Source of the DNA: Lingula anatina
Lineage: Eukaryota > Brachiopoda > Lingulata > Lingulida > Lingulidae
Direction: 5' to 3'
Assembly (NCBI RefSeq): GCF_001039355.2
Contig: NW_019774347.1
Location: 423,304 to 487,303, forward strand
DNA length: 64,000 bases
Shown here: piece by piece, positions 16,001-27,787 of the stretch
Layout: each line of letters starts with the position of its first letter
How positions within the stretch are numbered: position 1 is the first letter of the stretch
Notes under the pieces: model-generated
The model's input: the letters and a program-made list of their open reading frames with translations, nothing else
The model's database searches: none
What the model was told of the DNA's origin: nothing
Translations under genes and position numbers: made by a program

Positions 16001-17952
16001 TAAACATATCATTAATTTACAATGTAACATCATAAATTAAAATGATCAAAATTAATATATTTTATATTTTTGAGCAGGAAATATAACAGAGTCACAATGT
16101 GCTGTTTACTATTAGGTAATAGAATTAGGAATCAGTTACATGCCATACTTATTACACGCACAACTGAAGAGTTCATTACCACAATAACATATTACTGAAG
16201 GTGTTTTTATGTTGAGAATCAAACCAGTGAATATAATTTCCAGACATTTTACCTTTTGCTCTCACGATGAATGTTATTGACCTGGGGTCTCTCATCTCCA
16301 ATGCCATTGGTCATAGGCATTCTGTCCACTCCATTTTGAGAGCCATCTGGAATTAAACAAATTTCAATTATTTTTTTCTTGTCATTGTTCCACAAAACAT
16401 GCATCACTCTAAGCTCTAGTTGTTTTTGAAGTCATATTTAGGTTTTGTGCAACACAACATTTATTTTTCAAGTTCTTGGCAGCATTACACTTTTCGTTAG
16501 CCACTCTGAAATTGTGTCTTGTTTCTCAGCAGATTTTTATCATTTTTTATTTATTTATTTATTTTATTTATTTATTTATTTATTTATTTTTTTTTTTNAT
16601 TGCTTAGTAAAAACTACTGCACCAAGGATTTACACTTACCCAAGTGTCTAATTCATGACCCAAATACCTGTGGTTTGTTTTTTTAAGTACCAATTTGCTT
16701 TCATCTCCTTTGTAATGAACATTCAAATGCATTTATCTCAATCTTGGTCAATGCCATTTAATTTAAATTAAATTTATTGAAAGATTAAAATATTGCTGTT
16801 TACCAATCCAACGAAAGTATTTTCTCATTCTTGTTTCATATAACGTACTTGCTGTGGACATAAAAGCGGACTCAGCAAAATGTGAACAGAATGAAATAAA
16901 TATTACATAAATTCAATTGGTCTAAGAAAGAATTTTTTTCATCCAGACAACAGAAAGTCTGTAACATTACCATGTTCAAATGAATGTAGATAACCTATAT
17001 TCTTGGCTATAAAATTTCAACAGTGGAAAATGTTCAAAAAGAATTCATTTTGTCTTAGGAAAAGTAGTTGACATCATTCCACATGTAAATGGTTTCCAAC
17101 TGTGTAAATGCATTTTTCTTAACTGCTTAATTTAAATGTATTGATGACATTTATAATAAATCCTTCTCTTCCCTTCTTACTCTACTTAAAAGAGAAGTGA
17201 CTGATTTGAAAACAGTCCACAATGTTGCAAAAATGTTTACACATTTCATTTTTTAAATGAAAAATAGATTTCCTTTCATATCTTTCACAAATTTATAATT
17301 TTTATAATCTGTACTTAGTGAGTGAAAATTTTGCTTAATATTCAAGTCTGGCTCCATGTTCACAGATAATGTCCATTTGAAATGCTTCACACTAGGCCCA
17401 TGAATAATCAACTAATTTGTAAAACATAATTATTACTACACTTCAAATCAAACAGGTGTGCCTTAAGGCATATCTATTCAAAATACCATTTATGAGACGA
17501 AATAAAGCAGTGTATTAATCCATTTTTCGGACTTAAAACATTTTCTTATTCTCAGGCCACTAACACAATGAAAATACATGCCTGCAGCCGGCTGCGCCAC
17601 GGGTCCATCAGCTGATTGGGGCTGGAAAGAAAAGTACGCAATTTCATACATTTATATCCCCAGTTTAATTCATACCTCTGCCAGACTTACAGTTCAAGTA
17701 TTCTTAATTACAACAACGCTGCGTCAATTAGTTCCGTTCGTTACGAACCCCATCCCTTCGACGGGACTTAGAAATTTTCGGCCATTTTTTCCGTTCGTCA
17801 GGAAATTAGAGATTTTCAAATAATGAAACATCCACATAGTTGACTATGATCTAACACATTTACACTCTCCAATTAAAGATCAGCAATAAATCAATGAATT
17901 ATTAGCTCACCTTGACTGGTTGAGCCCCTAGATCACCGCTACCGCCTTCCAT
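7038..17952 (-). CDS. TOP1: DNA topoisomerase I (type IB), 20 coding exons
   Basis: Relaxes supercoils by transient single-strand breaks through a 3'-phosphotyrosine. Exons 5'-3': 17911-17952, 17582-17621, 16253-16346, 15366-15764, 14817-15126, 14215-14397, 13657-13775, 13345-13460, 12307-12428, 11964-12086, 11507-11694, 11303-11366, 10910-10990, 10123-10266, 9508-9759, 9057-9171, 8566-8693, 8078-8172, 7620-7769, 7038-7146. Total 2,874 nt, 957 aa, against 765 in human; the excess is a long Lys/Asp/Ser-rich nuclear N-terminus (KDKHREKDK-type runs, poly-Ser tracts). The core starts near residue 395 ([20 protein letters not shown]). The active-site set is intact: Arg in LALRAG, Lys in FLGKDS, Arg in FRTYNA, His in CNHQR and nucleophile Tyr913 in KLNYLDPRI. 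Exons 5 and 6 both end in a DDMPL motif. Exon 2 uses a GC donor. Phases close throughout. Confidence 0.95.
12663..13008. mobile_element. TTAA-ended MITE (piggyBac-like) in TOP1 intron 8
   Basis: A perfect 20-bp inverted repeat, TTAAAGGGATAATAACTCTT at 12663-12682 and its exact complement at 12989-13008, flanks about 300 bp without an open frame. The terminal TTAA matches the target site of piggyBac-type transposons, so this is probably a non-autonomous relative. The family assignment is inference from the target site only. Confidence 0.7.
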
Positions 17953-18150
17953 TTTTAGAAGAATTTTCACTAATCGTCAGTATGGCGGCCACTGGTGAAA
18001 TAGACAAAGTCCCGATTTTACCTCATTTGCCATGCGCGGAATGCCCGGATGAATATGATAATTAGGCCTATGACGTCACGCATTGACGTGCAACAGGTGC
18101 CCGTCTTCGCTAACACAATGAGCAATGGAATGTGTGCTTTAGCATTCACA
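17953..18150 (-). promoter_or_regulatory. TOP1 promoter and 5' UTR region
   Basis: Immediately upstream of the TOP1 start codon lie a YY1-like ATGGCGGCC block at 17982-17990 and a perfect CRE palindrome TGACGTCA at 18071-18078, with a second TGACGT half-site about 5 bp further on. GC content is locally higher than in the flanks. The CRE plus ATGGCGG pairing repeats what is seen in the SUPT16H/TRAPPC2L promoter. Confidence 0.55.
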
Positions 18151-19723
18151 ACGTGGTGGATATTTAAAATAACTTTATTTGTCATATAAAAAGACGAACA
18201 ATTTCAAAAACAATGAGTGGCAATTATAATTACATTACACTTTCTTATTACTCACGTGCCCAACATTTTTTATGAAACAGATTTCAACTTCAACTTCCAA
18301 ATATTTCAAAGTATTAATGAATACTGTATGAATACAAGCACTAGTTTATAAAAGCTTATCTCGTTTCTTTAAATATCTTAACCTCGTGCTTATGACAGCC
18401 AGGCTTCTTTATTTTTTCAACTTTCTAGAAAATTATCATTCAATAAAGATTTAATAACTTCCAAAATTAGTTCTTTACAGTTTCTTGCTGCAGAAAAGAC
18501 GAATCGAGCATTTGATGTTTGCATTCAATACCACTTTGAAATACTCCCAATCACTCAAAGGCCGATTTCTACCAGGCATTGTGACAGCAACTGGCTAACT
18601 AATTAACTTTCTTTCAAATTTCTTTAAAGCTTTTTAAATATAATGAAAAAAGTGGACATACTTCTTGATATTAAACTATTGGCATAAAGATAAAAAAAAC
18701 TAATTTCTAAGAAGACAAACCTTTGCAATTTAAAAAAAGACATTGAAAACCTGCAAAGATAGAAGTCTGCAGATATGTTTATGAGAATTGAAGTCCACAT
18801 AACTTAATGATAGATATAAAAAATAAGAACTATAATAAGTGAACTCACACTATATTAATGTCAACTTAAGTTGATGAAAATTATAGTTTGGCAGAATAGA
18901 GATAAAGAAAATTGAATGGTAATTTCCCATCTTATCAATGTTGTGACTTCAACTTCTGCTCAATTCCAACATAACTTGGACTCGACTCAATCAAAACCTT
19001 GTACAGTAGCAAGCCTAGTATATATGATCATTATTTCCAAAAAAAAAAAAATAATAAATAAATAAATAAAATCAAGTTCTGTGACATATAATAAATTAGT
19101 TAGTATTAGCAGTCATATTAACATTCAAAAAGCTTTTGACCAAATCCCAAAGCAGCCTTGACTGATAAATGTACGAACTAAGATTTCAGTGAGCTCTCTC
19201 TCGTGTTACAGGGTGTTGTATTACAGGCAATTCCAGTTGCATAACCTGGACAGCTGCTACACAACAATAATTCTTATAAGAGAATAAAGTGATCCAAGAA
19301 AAAAACTCAGTGGTTCTTTGTTTAGAGGTAACAACAGGAATTCTACTTACAAAAGAACAACCTTAAAACATCAAGATCCATCATGCTACATTGACAACAG
19401 AGTGGACTTCTATTTTAATCTCCACTCCACTTTTAAACAAGTGACATACATATCAGACCATCCTTTAATAACAGTCACTTTTCATTCAATCTTGCACACA
19501 TGTCAGAACCAAATTAATTTACATAAAGTCATCCAACTTCACTAAATCCTGTCCCTGGGGATGCTACATGCCATCACCTCAATCTCTTTGCAGGAAGTGT
19601 CTTATTCCAATTTCCTCATTTACACTAAGAGTTCCTTTCCCTCCACTTTGTTTCACAATTAATTTTGTTAATACATATTTATATATTTATAAGGTCTTCA
19701 TATGAAGAAGTCTGTAAGTAACA
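18151..19723 (-). other. Intergenic or Aurora 3' UTR
   Basis: The 1.6 kb between the TOP1 promoter and the Aurora stop codon holds no recognised gene. A minus-strand AATAAA (plus-strand TTTATT at 18174-18179) could end a long Aurora 3' UTR almost against the TOP1 promoter. An AAAT-type simple repeat lies near 19040-19070. Short open frames here show no family resemblance. Confidence 0.35.
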
Positions 19724-22700
19724 CTATACCCTTGGGGTGGGTTGAACATGCATGTCTGCGTTTTCTCTAATCCAAGGGTGCGTTAATACTTCGTTCAGAG
19801 GCAATCTTTTTTGTGGGTCATGGCGAAGGAGCTGCAAAAGGAAGAGTGCACATTTAGAAAATATCAAACTACAACATCAGTTTACACCAGTTCCAAACAC
19901 GAGATAGTTGACTAAAATCTTGAAATCTGGAAAATGACTGAAAATCATTGACCATTAATCTTATGATGTTTAATGAACTCAAACAAACAAAAAAAGAAAG
20001 TACTTCCAGGATTTTCAACTTACTTTTGATATTAAATCTCTAGCCCCATCAGAGACATGGGACGGGAACCGGAGTTCAACCTTGGATATCCTACGGTACG
20101 TCTCTGTGTGTCCCTCAGCCTCGAACGGAGGCTTGCCGACCAGAAACTCGTAGCAAAGCACACCCAAACTCCAAAGGTCTACTTTCTCGTCATGCATCTT
20201 TCCTTCTATCATCTCAGGAGGAAGATAATCCAGCGTCCCACAGAGTGTAGCACGCCTATAAACAAATCAAATGGGAATATGATCACATATTGGGATATTG
20301 CCAGTAATAGGATCAATGGACAGAAAGGATATCAGTGATTCATGGATTAATTTGGGCACATTTTCAGGATAATTATAATAATAATAATACCATACAAACA
20401 GTTCACATGTGAAATCACTGGATCATTTTTTTTCCTTCTGTATCAGGAAAACTGGTCCATATCTGCTTTCAAAAAAGTTGCTAACACACAGGTCAATTGT
20501 GAACACTGAAACTGTCATTTTAAATTAGAGGGATGAAAGTAAGTCCACAGTATTGTACCAAAATAAGAATGATTAGTATTAAGCACAAGTGTAAATATCT
20601 GCATCTACATCTATTTAAGAGTGCTTTAGGCGATTTCTCAGAAATGAATCCCCAGTCTCTAACCCAGTGGTGTGCAACGGCTTAGAGATTATGATGCTAA
20701 GTGAGGATTTGAACTGACCCCCACATTCAAAATCTATTTCAAAACCTATGGAAGGGCTTACCTGGATGATGGTGCATGCACTGACCAGCCAAAATCTGCT
20801 ATTTTTAGGTCTCCTTTGAGGCCCAGTAGAAGGTTTTCTGGTTTGATGTCCCTGTGGATCACTTTCTTGGCATGACAGTACCTCAAGGCATCTGCCAGCT
20901 GGCTTATATACTGGAAACGAAAAAGAACTTACAAAATGACAATAAAGATTATGTGAATAACAACCATGTTATATTTATCATTTCATGAGGAATATTATTC
21001 TGGTGCGCACATGGATGCGCATACACCAGGTTGGCACTGGCATGTAAATTCTTTTCCAAAAAAAGCTGAAGATGATATACTTTGTATTTTAGAAAATTTG
21101 AAAAATATTAACATCATACAGAAATGTATGAAAATTAACAAAAAAGAAATTAATTATTTTCCAGTTATGAATTTTACACATTACATCTCCTTACAGTTGC
21201 TGTTCTTTTATCATCAAATCTCTGATTTTTCTGTAGTTCTTTGTAGAGCTCTCCTCTTGGTGCATACTCAAGGATAAGGTAGACTCTGGTTTCATCATAG
21301 AAATACCCATATAACCGCAATATGTTGATGTGTCTGGAAAGACAAAGCAGTAATTTTAGGCATGTACTTTTTCTTTCTTATTTTTATATGGTATGGTATT
21401 TATTCTAAAATTTTAACACTTCAATTAGAACAATACCTTATAATTGCAAGAATTATTATTTTTTAAATTTCTCAAAAAAAAAAAAAAATAAATAAATAAA
21501 TAAATAAATAAAGAAAAAAAAAGAAAAAAATAATAATAATAAAAATTAAAAAAAAAAAAAAAAGCATGATATGAATGAATTTGAATTTAGCATTTCTTAA
21601 AATCACATTTTCATATACGTAATGAGCAAAAAAAAAAAAATCCAGGGTTCAGGACATAAAAGCTGATGATAATACAAGTGTGTTGGAAAAAAGAGAAGGT
21701 GTGTCATTCAGTTAAGCTGACTGCACTCAGCAGGAGTCCCCACAGAGCCAGATCGACCTACATAGACCAATGGTGTCTATGGGAATGGGATCTAAGCTCA
21801 CATACCTCAAGTGGGACTGAATTTCAATCTCCCTCCTTAGCTGATGTTCAACTCCTGCCTTTTGGAGCTGGGATTTAAATAAAACCTGATAGGGGAAAAA
21901 CAAATGGTGAATATCTAAAATTAATAACACAATAGTGCAATCCAAGACATACTATGACTATATATCCATCTTTCCTCATTTCAGTAACCAAAAATTTATA
22001 CAATGGATTCTCTTTTTGTCTTTTTCCCACTTAATAATAGACTGTATTTAAGTCTTTTTTAGATAAAGCTGCTTTTACTTTTGTTTCTTAAATCAACTGT
22101 AACTGTACTATGTTACATGTTCTTTAAAAAACAAAGTTGCAGGCCTAAACTTGCATTACATTCAGAGTAAAAAATTCTGCAACAGGAAAATCATATGACA
22201 ACTTTCCCTTTTGTTATATTCAATTCAACCTAGTACATACTTTTAATGCCACAATAAATTTGCTTTTCTTCTCTCGAGCCAAGTAAACATTGCCAAATTT
22301 TCCTTTGCCAAGTGGGCGCCCTATGTCAAAGTCAGCAAGTGCCCACTTCTTTCCTCTGAAAAAAGACATGAAACTTTAGTTTAGAACAACAGACATTTTT
22401 TCCACAGTTTAAAAAATATCTTCATTTCAAATTATAATCTTTAAGAAGAAGAAGAATATATAAACAAATTCTATTGTAAAAATAAGTGAGAAAATTTACT
22501 TTGCTGATAGAATACAGGGAAGATGGAAACAACACAGGTTCAATAATATTAAGTTTTAAAATGGTCAAATTGAAAGGGGGGGAGGTCATGTGAATGAAAT
22601 CAAGGGGGCTGAAGTCAGATTGAAAAAAAAATCAATAAAAATTTGTAAATATTATTTCATCGAGTACAAACTATTCCCTTTTTAACCGTACAAGAACAAG

Positions 22701-24543
22701 ACATGGCATCCTTTTGTTGATTAACCCCACATAATCCCACTCACCCCTCCTGTTTATTGGCCTCCCCTTGGGCAGCTGGCTTCTGCTGTACATTCTGTGG
22801 CACAGTTCTCAGCACTCTCTTGGGTTCCATGTCAGGAACGGAATTTGTCTGGAAGAGAAGTTGGGAAGATAATAAAAGACAGAACAGACATTCAAAAAGT
22901 ATACAGTCAGGATACATCCAACACCACTTTGAAAATTTAATCGAATGTATTTATTTTGCATTTTCTATGAAATTTAAGGTTTGACTGTCATTGAATGTTT
23001 GGGTTATGTCAAAAACTATGCCCTTATCCCTCTATAACTGGACAAGACAGATTTAAAAGTACATTTACATTACATTACATTACAGGATGTGCAATTAAAC
23101 AGTCTACTTCTACTTAATTTTTTCAATAGTAAAAATGACTCTTGAAGCAGACTTCATCAAATCTCATTTGGTCCTAACTCATGCAGCTGGCAGGATCATG
23201 CTAGCACGTGGTGACAGTCTGCGCAGGATGTCTCCCAGGGCTTTGTCCCACGGGTGTTGATAGTTGCCACTGTTGGTATCTCAGGTCAATGTGTTTGCTG
23301 CAGGTGGCCTATTCAATCCCCTAGTGAGCAACCCACGCAAACTGTCACAACGTGACACTGACACCAGTGACAACCCAACCTCAGTCCACCCAAAGAAGGC
23401 CTTGTGATAAGGTCCAAACAATGTTCAACTCCATCTCCATCTACTAGCAAGTTAATAAATAACCGGTTGAATCAAAACAGTAACAATTTTTCTTTTAATT
23501 CTGCCTGAATGAAAAGCAACTCATCAGTATTCACCTTCGCAGTATGAGTTGTGTTCTCTTTCCCATCAAAGTGAGGTCTAATCTGTAACAAGGATTGCAA
23601 AAATATCATGCAAACAAACTTCCACGTGCAGGTGTAGTATCGTGTTCACTCAAGGCACAAAACAAATCAACAGTGTCCAAATCTCATTTGGTCCTAGTAA
23701 CAATTCTTTACTGTGAGTCCTAAACTTAAGATAACCTCTCTCTAGTGTACCCTCTCTACTCGACACAAGCAGGACCATTTCCAATACACTTTTGATTCAT
23801 CTGAGCTTAGTGTGAACAGGTGCTATCAGTGATTAGTATTACTTTCACATGCAATTTACAACTATGTACTAAAATGGCAAACTCTTTAACAGACATGAAC
23901 AACTTCAACACAAATATTGATATTCTAAATGCAAAAAAAACTAGTGCAAAAGGGGTGTATAACAGGACAGCTTTTGCCTGCCACAATGGGGGTGGGGTGT
24001 TGATTTGAGGCATTTGAGAACAATTCAAACAGGAGAAATGTTGTTTATGACCATGAAACAAAAATATGTAAATTTCCTTACTATGTGAAAACACTTACTG
24101 TTACATCTTCACAACATATGAAAATTGATTATCATATTTTCTGGTACCATTTGTTGTTCATGTTCTGTTTATTGCCACATATATTTATCAAGTAAAAATC
24201 AGTTTAAAACCAACCAGTAAACAAAGGATGTGCAAAATCAACAGTGTTCAAAAAGTGTGATGATTTGAATTAATGTGAAGATATCTACAAAGCCAAATAA
24301 GCAGACAGTAAGACTAACAGAAGTGTTGTCAAAAAATTGAAATTCTAATACATCTCTTTATCAATGACAATGTTGTAACAAAGAAAAAAACTGAACAAAA
24401 ACAGATTCCATTGAAAAGGAAATAAAAGTGCAGCAGTGTTGGCAGCCCTTCAAATGCATTAAATCTAACAAAATTTACATAAATTGCCTCTTTAGTCCCG
24501 CTTCATCTAAATGTCAATATTCAAAACCTACCGGCGCAGCCAT
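19724..24543 (-). CDS. Aurora serine/threonine kinase
   Basis: Mitotic kinase that phosphorylates centrosome, kinetochore and histone H3 substrates. Nine exons 5'-3': 24532-24543, 23535-23582, 22745-22848, 22241-22355, 21806-21885, 21195-21333, 20762-20910, 20024-20255, 19724-19831; 987 nt, 328 aa. A short N-terminus (about 60 aa) precedes a complete kinase domain: glycine loop GKGKFG 71-76, Lys93, HRD with Asp187, DFG 205-207, activation-loop Thr219 in [16 protein letters not shown]. The C-tail is only about 15 residues after HPWIREN. The sequence mixes subfamilies: [17 protein letters not shown] is Aurora B-like, while LRLYGYF has Gly129 where Aurora A has Gly198, and [27 protein letters not shown] is Aurora A-like. 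It may therefore be an unsplit or early-branching Aurora, and I give no symbol. A non-coding first exon probably ends near 25054, at a CTTGGAG/GTGGGT donor. Confidence 0.94.
21690..21800. mobile_element. Truncated MITE (family C) next to Aurora exon 5
   Basis: One end of the family seen at 3384-3609 and 49381-49634 is recognisable: CTGCACTCAGCAGGAGTCCC, then CCAGATCGACCTACATAGACC and TCTATGGGAATGGGAT. The opposite inverted repeat is missing. It ends only a few bases from the splice donor of Aurora exon 5, whose last coding base is 21806. Confidence 0.55.
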
Positions 24544-25424
24544 GATCAAGCTTCTATAATTCTAGCAACCACACCACTCTTGAACTGCACTCAACATCAA
24601 ACCCTGCCATTAAATACCATTTAATAGACATCATTAGTTCAAACAGTGATTGATTATAAATAATTATTTTCTTAATTAACGTTAGGTGTGAAACAAACAG
24701 GGATACTAGTACGATCATTTGATATATATCAATCAGTTGAGCGAGCCGCCGGTCTCTCTAAATCATTTAACATTTTAAAAAGCTCTCTTGTAAGTTTGAT
24801 TGATTGAAAATTTGAAAAATTAATACAATATCAAATTTGGATATTGAAACAATACTAGTACATAAAATGAACTCTAAATTAAGTCAAATCAACTTAAATT
24901 TCAGCCTGTTCACGTTATTTTCTCAATTCACCGACATTTCGATTATAAATTATATTCCAAAACCTACCTGTAAAACTGGCCTTTTGTATAAATTTATATC
25001 AATCGCCAAATTATTTAATTTTGTAATTAACCGATAAACATCTCATTTACCCACCTCCAAGGGCTAAAGAAACATGTAGCTTGTCACTTCCAAAGTTCTT
25101 GTGCGATTTCGTCGTGCAACTTTTGAGAAGTTTAAATTTCGTGTCCAAGCTTTTCATTGGACAGCTTGGAGACATCCTACTTCCTATTAATTTTGTTATA
25201 TTGTTTTTCATTGGCTATTGGTGCAGACCGAAAACGGAAGTGGGGAGCGTGGTGTAACCAAAACAATCAGTGTTAATATGCTGCAATGTATTGATTTAAA
25301 CAATCGTTGGCCGTTCAATAATATTTACAACTTTGCTGTGACATTTTTTTTTTTGCATACGAAAGAGTCTGGACCAAAGGATTTATATTATTAAGCACAG
25401 AAACTTTGCAACAACGAGACAAAA
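24544..25424. promoter_or_regulatory. Divergent promoter region of Aurora and the zinc-finger gene
   Basis: The start codons of two oppositely transcribed genes lie 881 bp apart, but a likely Aurora non-coding exon near 25054-25100 brings the transcription starts to within about 300 bp. Three inverted CCAAT boxes (ATTGG) lie at 25156-25160, 25210-25214 and 25217-25221, the kind of arrangement common in cell-cycle promoters. 24600-25040 is AT-rich and looks intronic. Confidence 0.5.
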
Positions 25425-27509
25425 ATGCTTCATCCACTGACTTTGAAGGCTGCTCAAAGGCTGGAAGATTTGGGAACAGAGAGGCCAAAACGACTGCAAG
25501 GTCTTCACAACTTTTTAAAACCTCTGACAAGAGTGTCGTATTTTTCTCCTCTAGTGGACGTCCTGAACAGTATTGCCCTTGAAAATGACAATGAATTCCA
25601 TGTTTCGGTACAACGGACCAACATACAACTTCTCGATTTAATTACTGAAATACACGGGACAACAAAAGCAAAGTCAAAAAAGACTAATTCTAAGGTGGTG
25701 AAGGTTGGACTACCTTCTTCAGATAATCCGGAAAAAAAACTTCTTTCATCTGGGTTGAGAAAAAATGATGTTTTTGATAAAATTCACATGATCAGCCTGT
25801 CATTATCAAGCTTTTTTGATGAGGAAAAACATGCCCAAGAAGTTGATGAGGAAACGGTGTCCTCCACAAGTAGAGTAATAGATCTAGCAGAATTCAGTGA
25901 ACTTTTTTCCTTGACCACAGATGTTCATGGAAGCAGGCATATACTGAGCAGTCTGTATGAAAGTGGCATATTGGAACTCAACAAAGACAACACAATAAAG
26001 AGGTACAATTTGCTGCCAGCTACCACTGTGGAAATCCTGAAGATTATAGAGATGTGGAAGGAAAGGGTTGTCTTCACTTCTCTCTTCAGCTCATTAAAAT
26101 CAGAGGAGAGTCAATCTCAAGGCTTCACTCATCCCTTCAGTTCTGTGTTTAAAGATTACTTAAAATCAAAAATGAAAGAAACACGTCCTTCAAGTTATGG
26201 GATGACATGTACGACTTGCACTACTATTTTTTCACCTGATCCATTATATCATGTGAACATATGCCATGTGTGTGATCAGATATTTCCTGACGGCACACAG
26301 TTGGCCAGCCATGCCAATGAACACCAAGGTTGTATGGTTTTTGAATGTGGTAGATGTCTCAGAATGTGTTGTGTCACAATTAGTCTTTACATTCAAAATC
26401 CTCCATTTTCTACTTATCGTTCTAAAGATACTTTTCTCATACACAATGTGATTAAGAGAAGATTCTCTACTACTGAAGAAACTGCTCCTTTGCCAAAATA
26501 CAGAAAGACCATGACTGAAGATAAAACAGATATTGGTGACAATCATGACAAAAAAGAGAAGAAAATCATCAGTGAGTTGAAACTTAAACTGCAACAGTAT
26601 TTAGAGTCTCAGCCAGAAACTGCTGTATTGTGTGACGTACCCAAGGAGGTGATTGCAGCCTTAACAATAGAGGCACTGCCTGCATTGCTTCACCTCCACC
26701 AGGTTCCAAAGTCAAGTCTTCCCAAGAACCTTGATGAGCTCAGTGAATTCCTGCAGCCCTTCACGTCTGTCACCTACATGATCAACACTGAAACTCTTTT
26801 TGAGATGTTGAATGGGCCAGCAAGTCCTTTGGTTAACTTTGACAGAATGGGACGCAGAATTTATTATGTCAAGATGGGTTGTAAAGCTTTCTACAATGTG
26901 AGTGCTATGTTGGAAGTCAAAGGTTGGCACTTTGTGCAAAAAATCCCAGTTGATGTTGAACTGCTCAACAAAGTTCTGAAGGAGAAACGCATTAAGAAAG
27001 GAACAGGCCAGAAAATAAATTTATCAATTGTTAATGGAAAATCTCTCACCGATTCTGTGGGTCACATAGTCAGGCTAGCCCAGGCAAGGAACTCCACCCT
27101 GCTTTTGTCATCTGATGTAACATCTGCAAAGGAACGAGTTTTGTCTTGGTTGAAAGGCTTAAATAATAGCACCCTCTCTGCTTCATCTCCATGCATTTTA
27201 ACTGGAGCGAGCTTGGTCACAAAATTGGTTTATCTTTGTACTGAATTTGTTGAGTTGAGCACAGAGTCCATTGTCCAGGAACTGGTCAAGGAGGGCTATC
27301 TGGCTGTCCAGGGGGAGAGGGTTCTATATTCTGGCAAGCGCACTACTACAGCTACCCCATCAGTAGGATTAAGCCTTGACAAGAGACTTCATGTCCAGTA
27401 CTTAAAAGAACTGCATGAACGGTGTTTCAACAGAAAAGCTGGTGTGATGGACTTGATGTCATATGAGAAGTTTAAGGAGCATGAGGAAAAGAAGGGAGAA
27501 TATAGATAA
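25425..27509 (+). CDS. Unrecognised intronless protein with a C2H2 zinc finger, 694 aa
   Basis: A single uninterrupted frame encodes 694 residues. I do not recognise the family. One classical zinc finger is visible: Cys280-X2-Cys283-X12-His296-X3-His300 with Phe287 and Leu293 in the canonical hydrophobic positions. It is preceded by Cys262-X2-Cys265 and followed by a further Cys-rich patch (ECGRCLRMCC). The two halves look related: residues 24-50 (LHNFLKPLTRVSYFSPLVDVLN) and about 436-466 (LSEFLQPFTSVTYMINTETLFEMLN). Each half also has a segment resembling a winged-helix wing (ESGILELNKDNTIKRY and VKEGYLAVQGERVLY). No signal peptide or membrane segment is seen, and Lys-rich stretches suggest a nuclear protein. 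All other protein genes of the block are intron-rich, so an intronless frame could mean an old retrocopy or an exon-poor family. Any DNA-binding role is inference. Confidence 0.75.
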   Translation: MLHPLTLKAAQRLEDLGTERPKRLQGLHNFLKPLTRVSYFSPLVDVLNSIALENDNEFHVSVQRTNIQLLDLITEIHGTTKAKSKKTNSKVVKVGLPSSDNPEKKLLSSGLRKNDVFDKIHMISLSLSSFFDEEKHAQEVDEETVSSTSRVIDLAEFSELFSLTTDVHGSRHILSSLYESGILELNKDNTIKRYNLLPATTVEILKIIEMWKERVVFTSLFSSLKSEESQSQGFTHPFSSVFKDYLKSKMKETRPSSYGMTCTTCTTIFSPDPLYHVNICHVCDQIFPDGTQLASHANEHQGCMVFECGRCLRMCCVTISLYIQNPPFSTYRSKDTFLIHNVIKRRFSTTEETAPLPKYRKTMTEDKTDIGDNHDKKEKKIISELKLKLQQYLESQPETAVLCDVPKEVIAALTIEALPALLHLHQVPKSSLPKNLDELSEFLQPFTSVTYMINTETLFEMLNGPASPLVNFDRMGRRIYYVKMGCKAFYNVSAMLEVKGWHFVQKIPVDVELLNKVLKEKRIKKGTGQKINLSIVNGKSLTDSVGHIVRLAQARNSTLLLSSDVTSAKERVLSWLKGLNNSTLSASSPCILTGASLVTKLVYLCTEFVELSTESIVQELVKEGYLAVQGERVLYSGKRTTTATPSVGLSLDKRLHVQYLKELHERCFNRKAGVMDLMSYEKFKEHEEKKGEYR

Positions 27510-27787
27510 AGGTGAAAGAGAGATTTAAGGTTTAATTGTAAGACATATGTCTTGTGAAAAGTGACAAAGAGAAGCAAAATATGCTAGTAGAAGACCCATA
27601 AAAAGAGGTTAGGGGAGGTTCAAATGTAATAGACTATATTGTGGTTTATTTGATGATAAAAGTTTACACTTTTACTTAAAGACTAGCACCAATAAATAAA
27701 CTGGCTATAAGCATGAGCAGTAAAGTTAAGAGTAGCTCTACTTTGTATGTTTAAGTCACATCATGTCTTAATATCAGAAATAAGGCA
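27510..27787 (+). other. 3' flank of the zinc-finger gene
   Basis: Non-coding, AT-rich. A plus-strand AATAAA near 27692-27697 (CCAATAAATAAACTGG) is a plausible poly(A) signal for the intronless gene. Confidence 0.4.

Noticed and set aside
20700-20715. Possible tRNA-derived SINE (B-box-like GTTCAAATCC on the minus strand)
   Set aside because: No A box at the right distance and no second copy seen in the window.
23150-23440. Repeat-like block in an Aurora intron with a short phrase (AATCTCATTTGGTCCTA) recurring near 23680
   Set aside because: Only the short phrase recurs; ends and family could not be defined.
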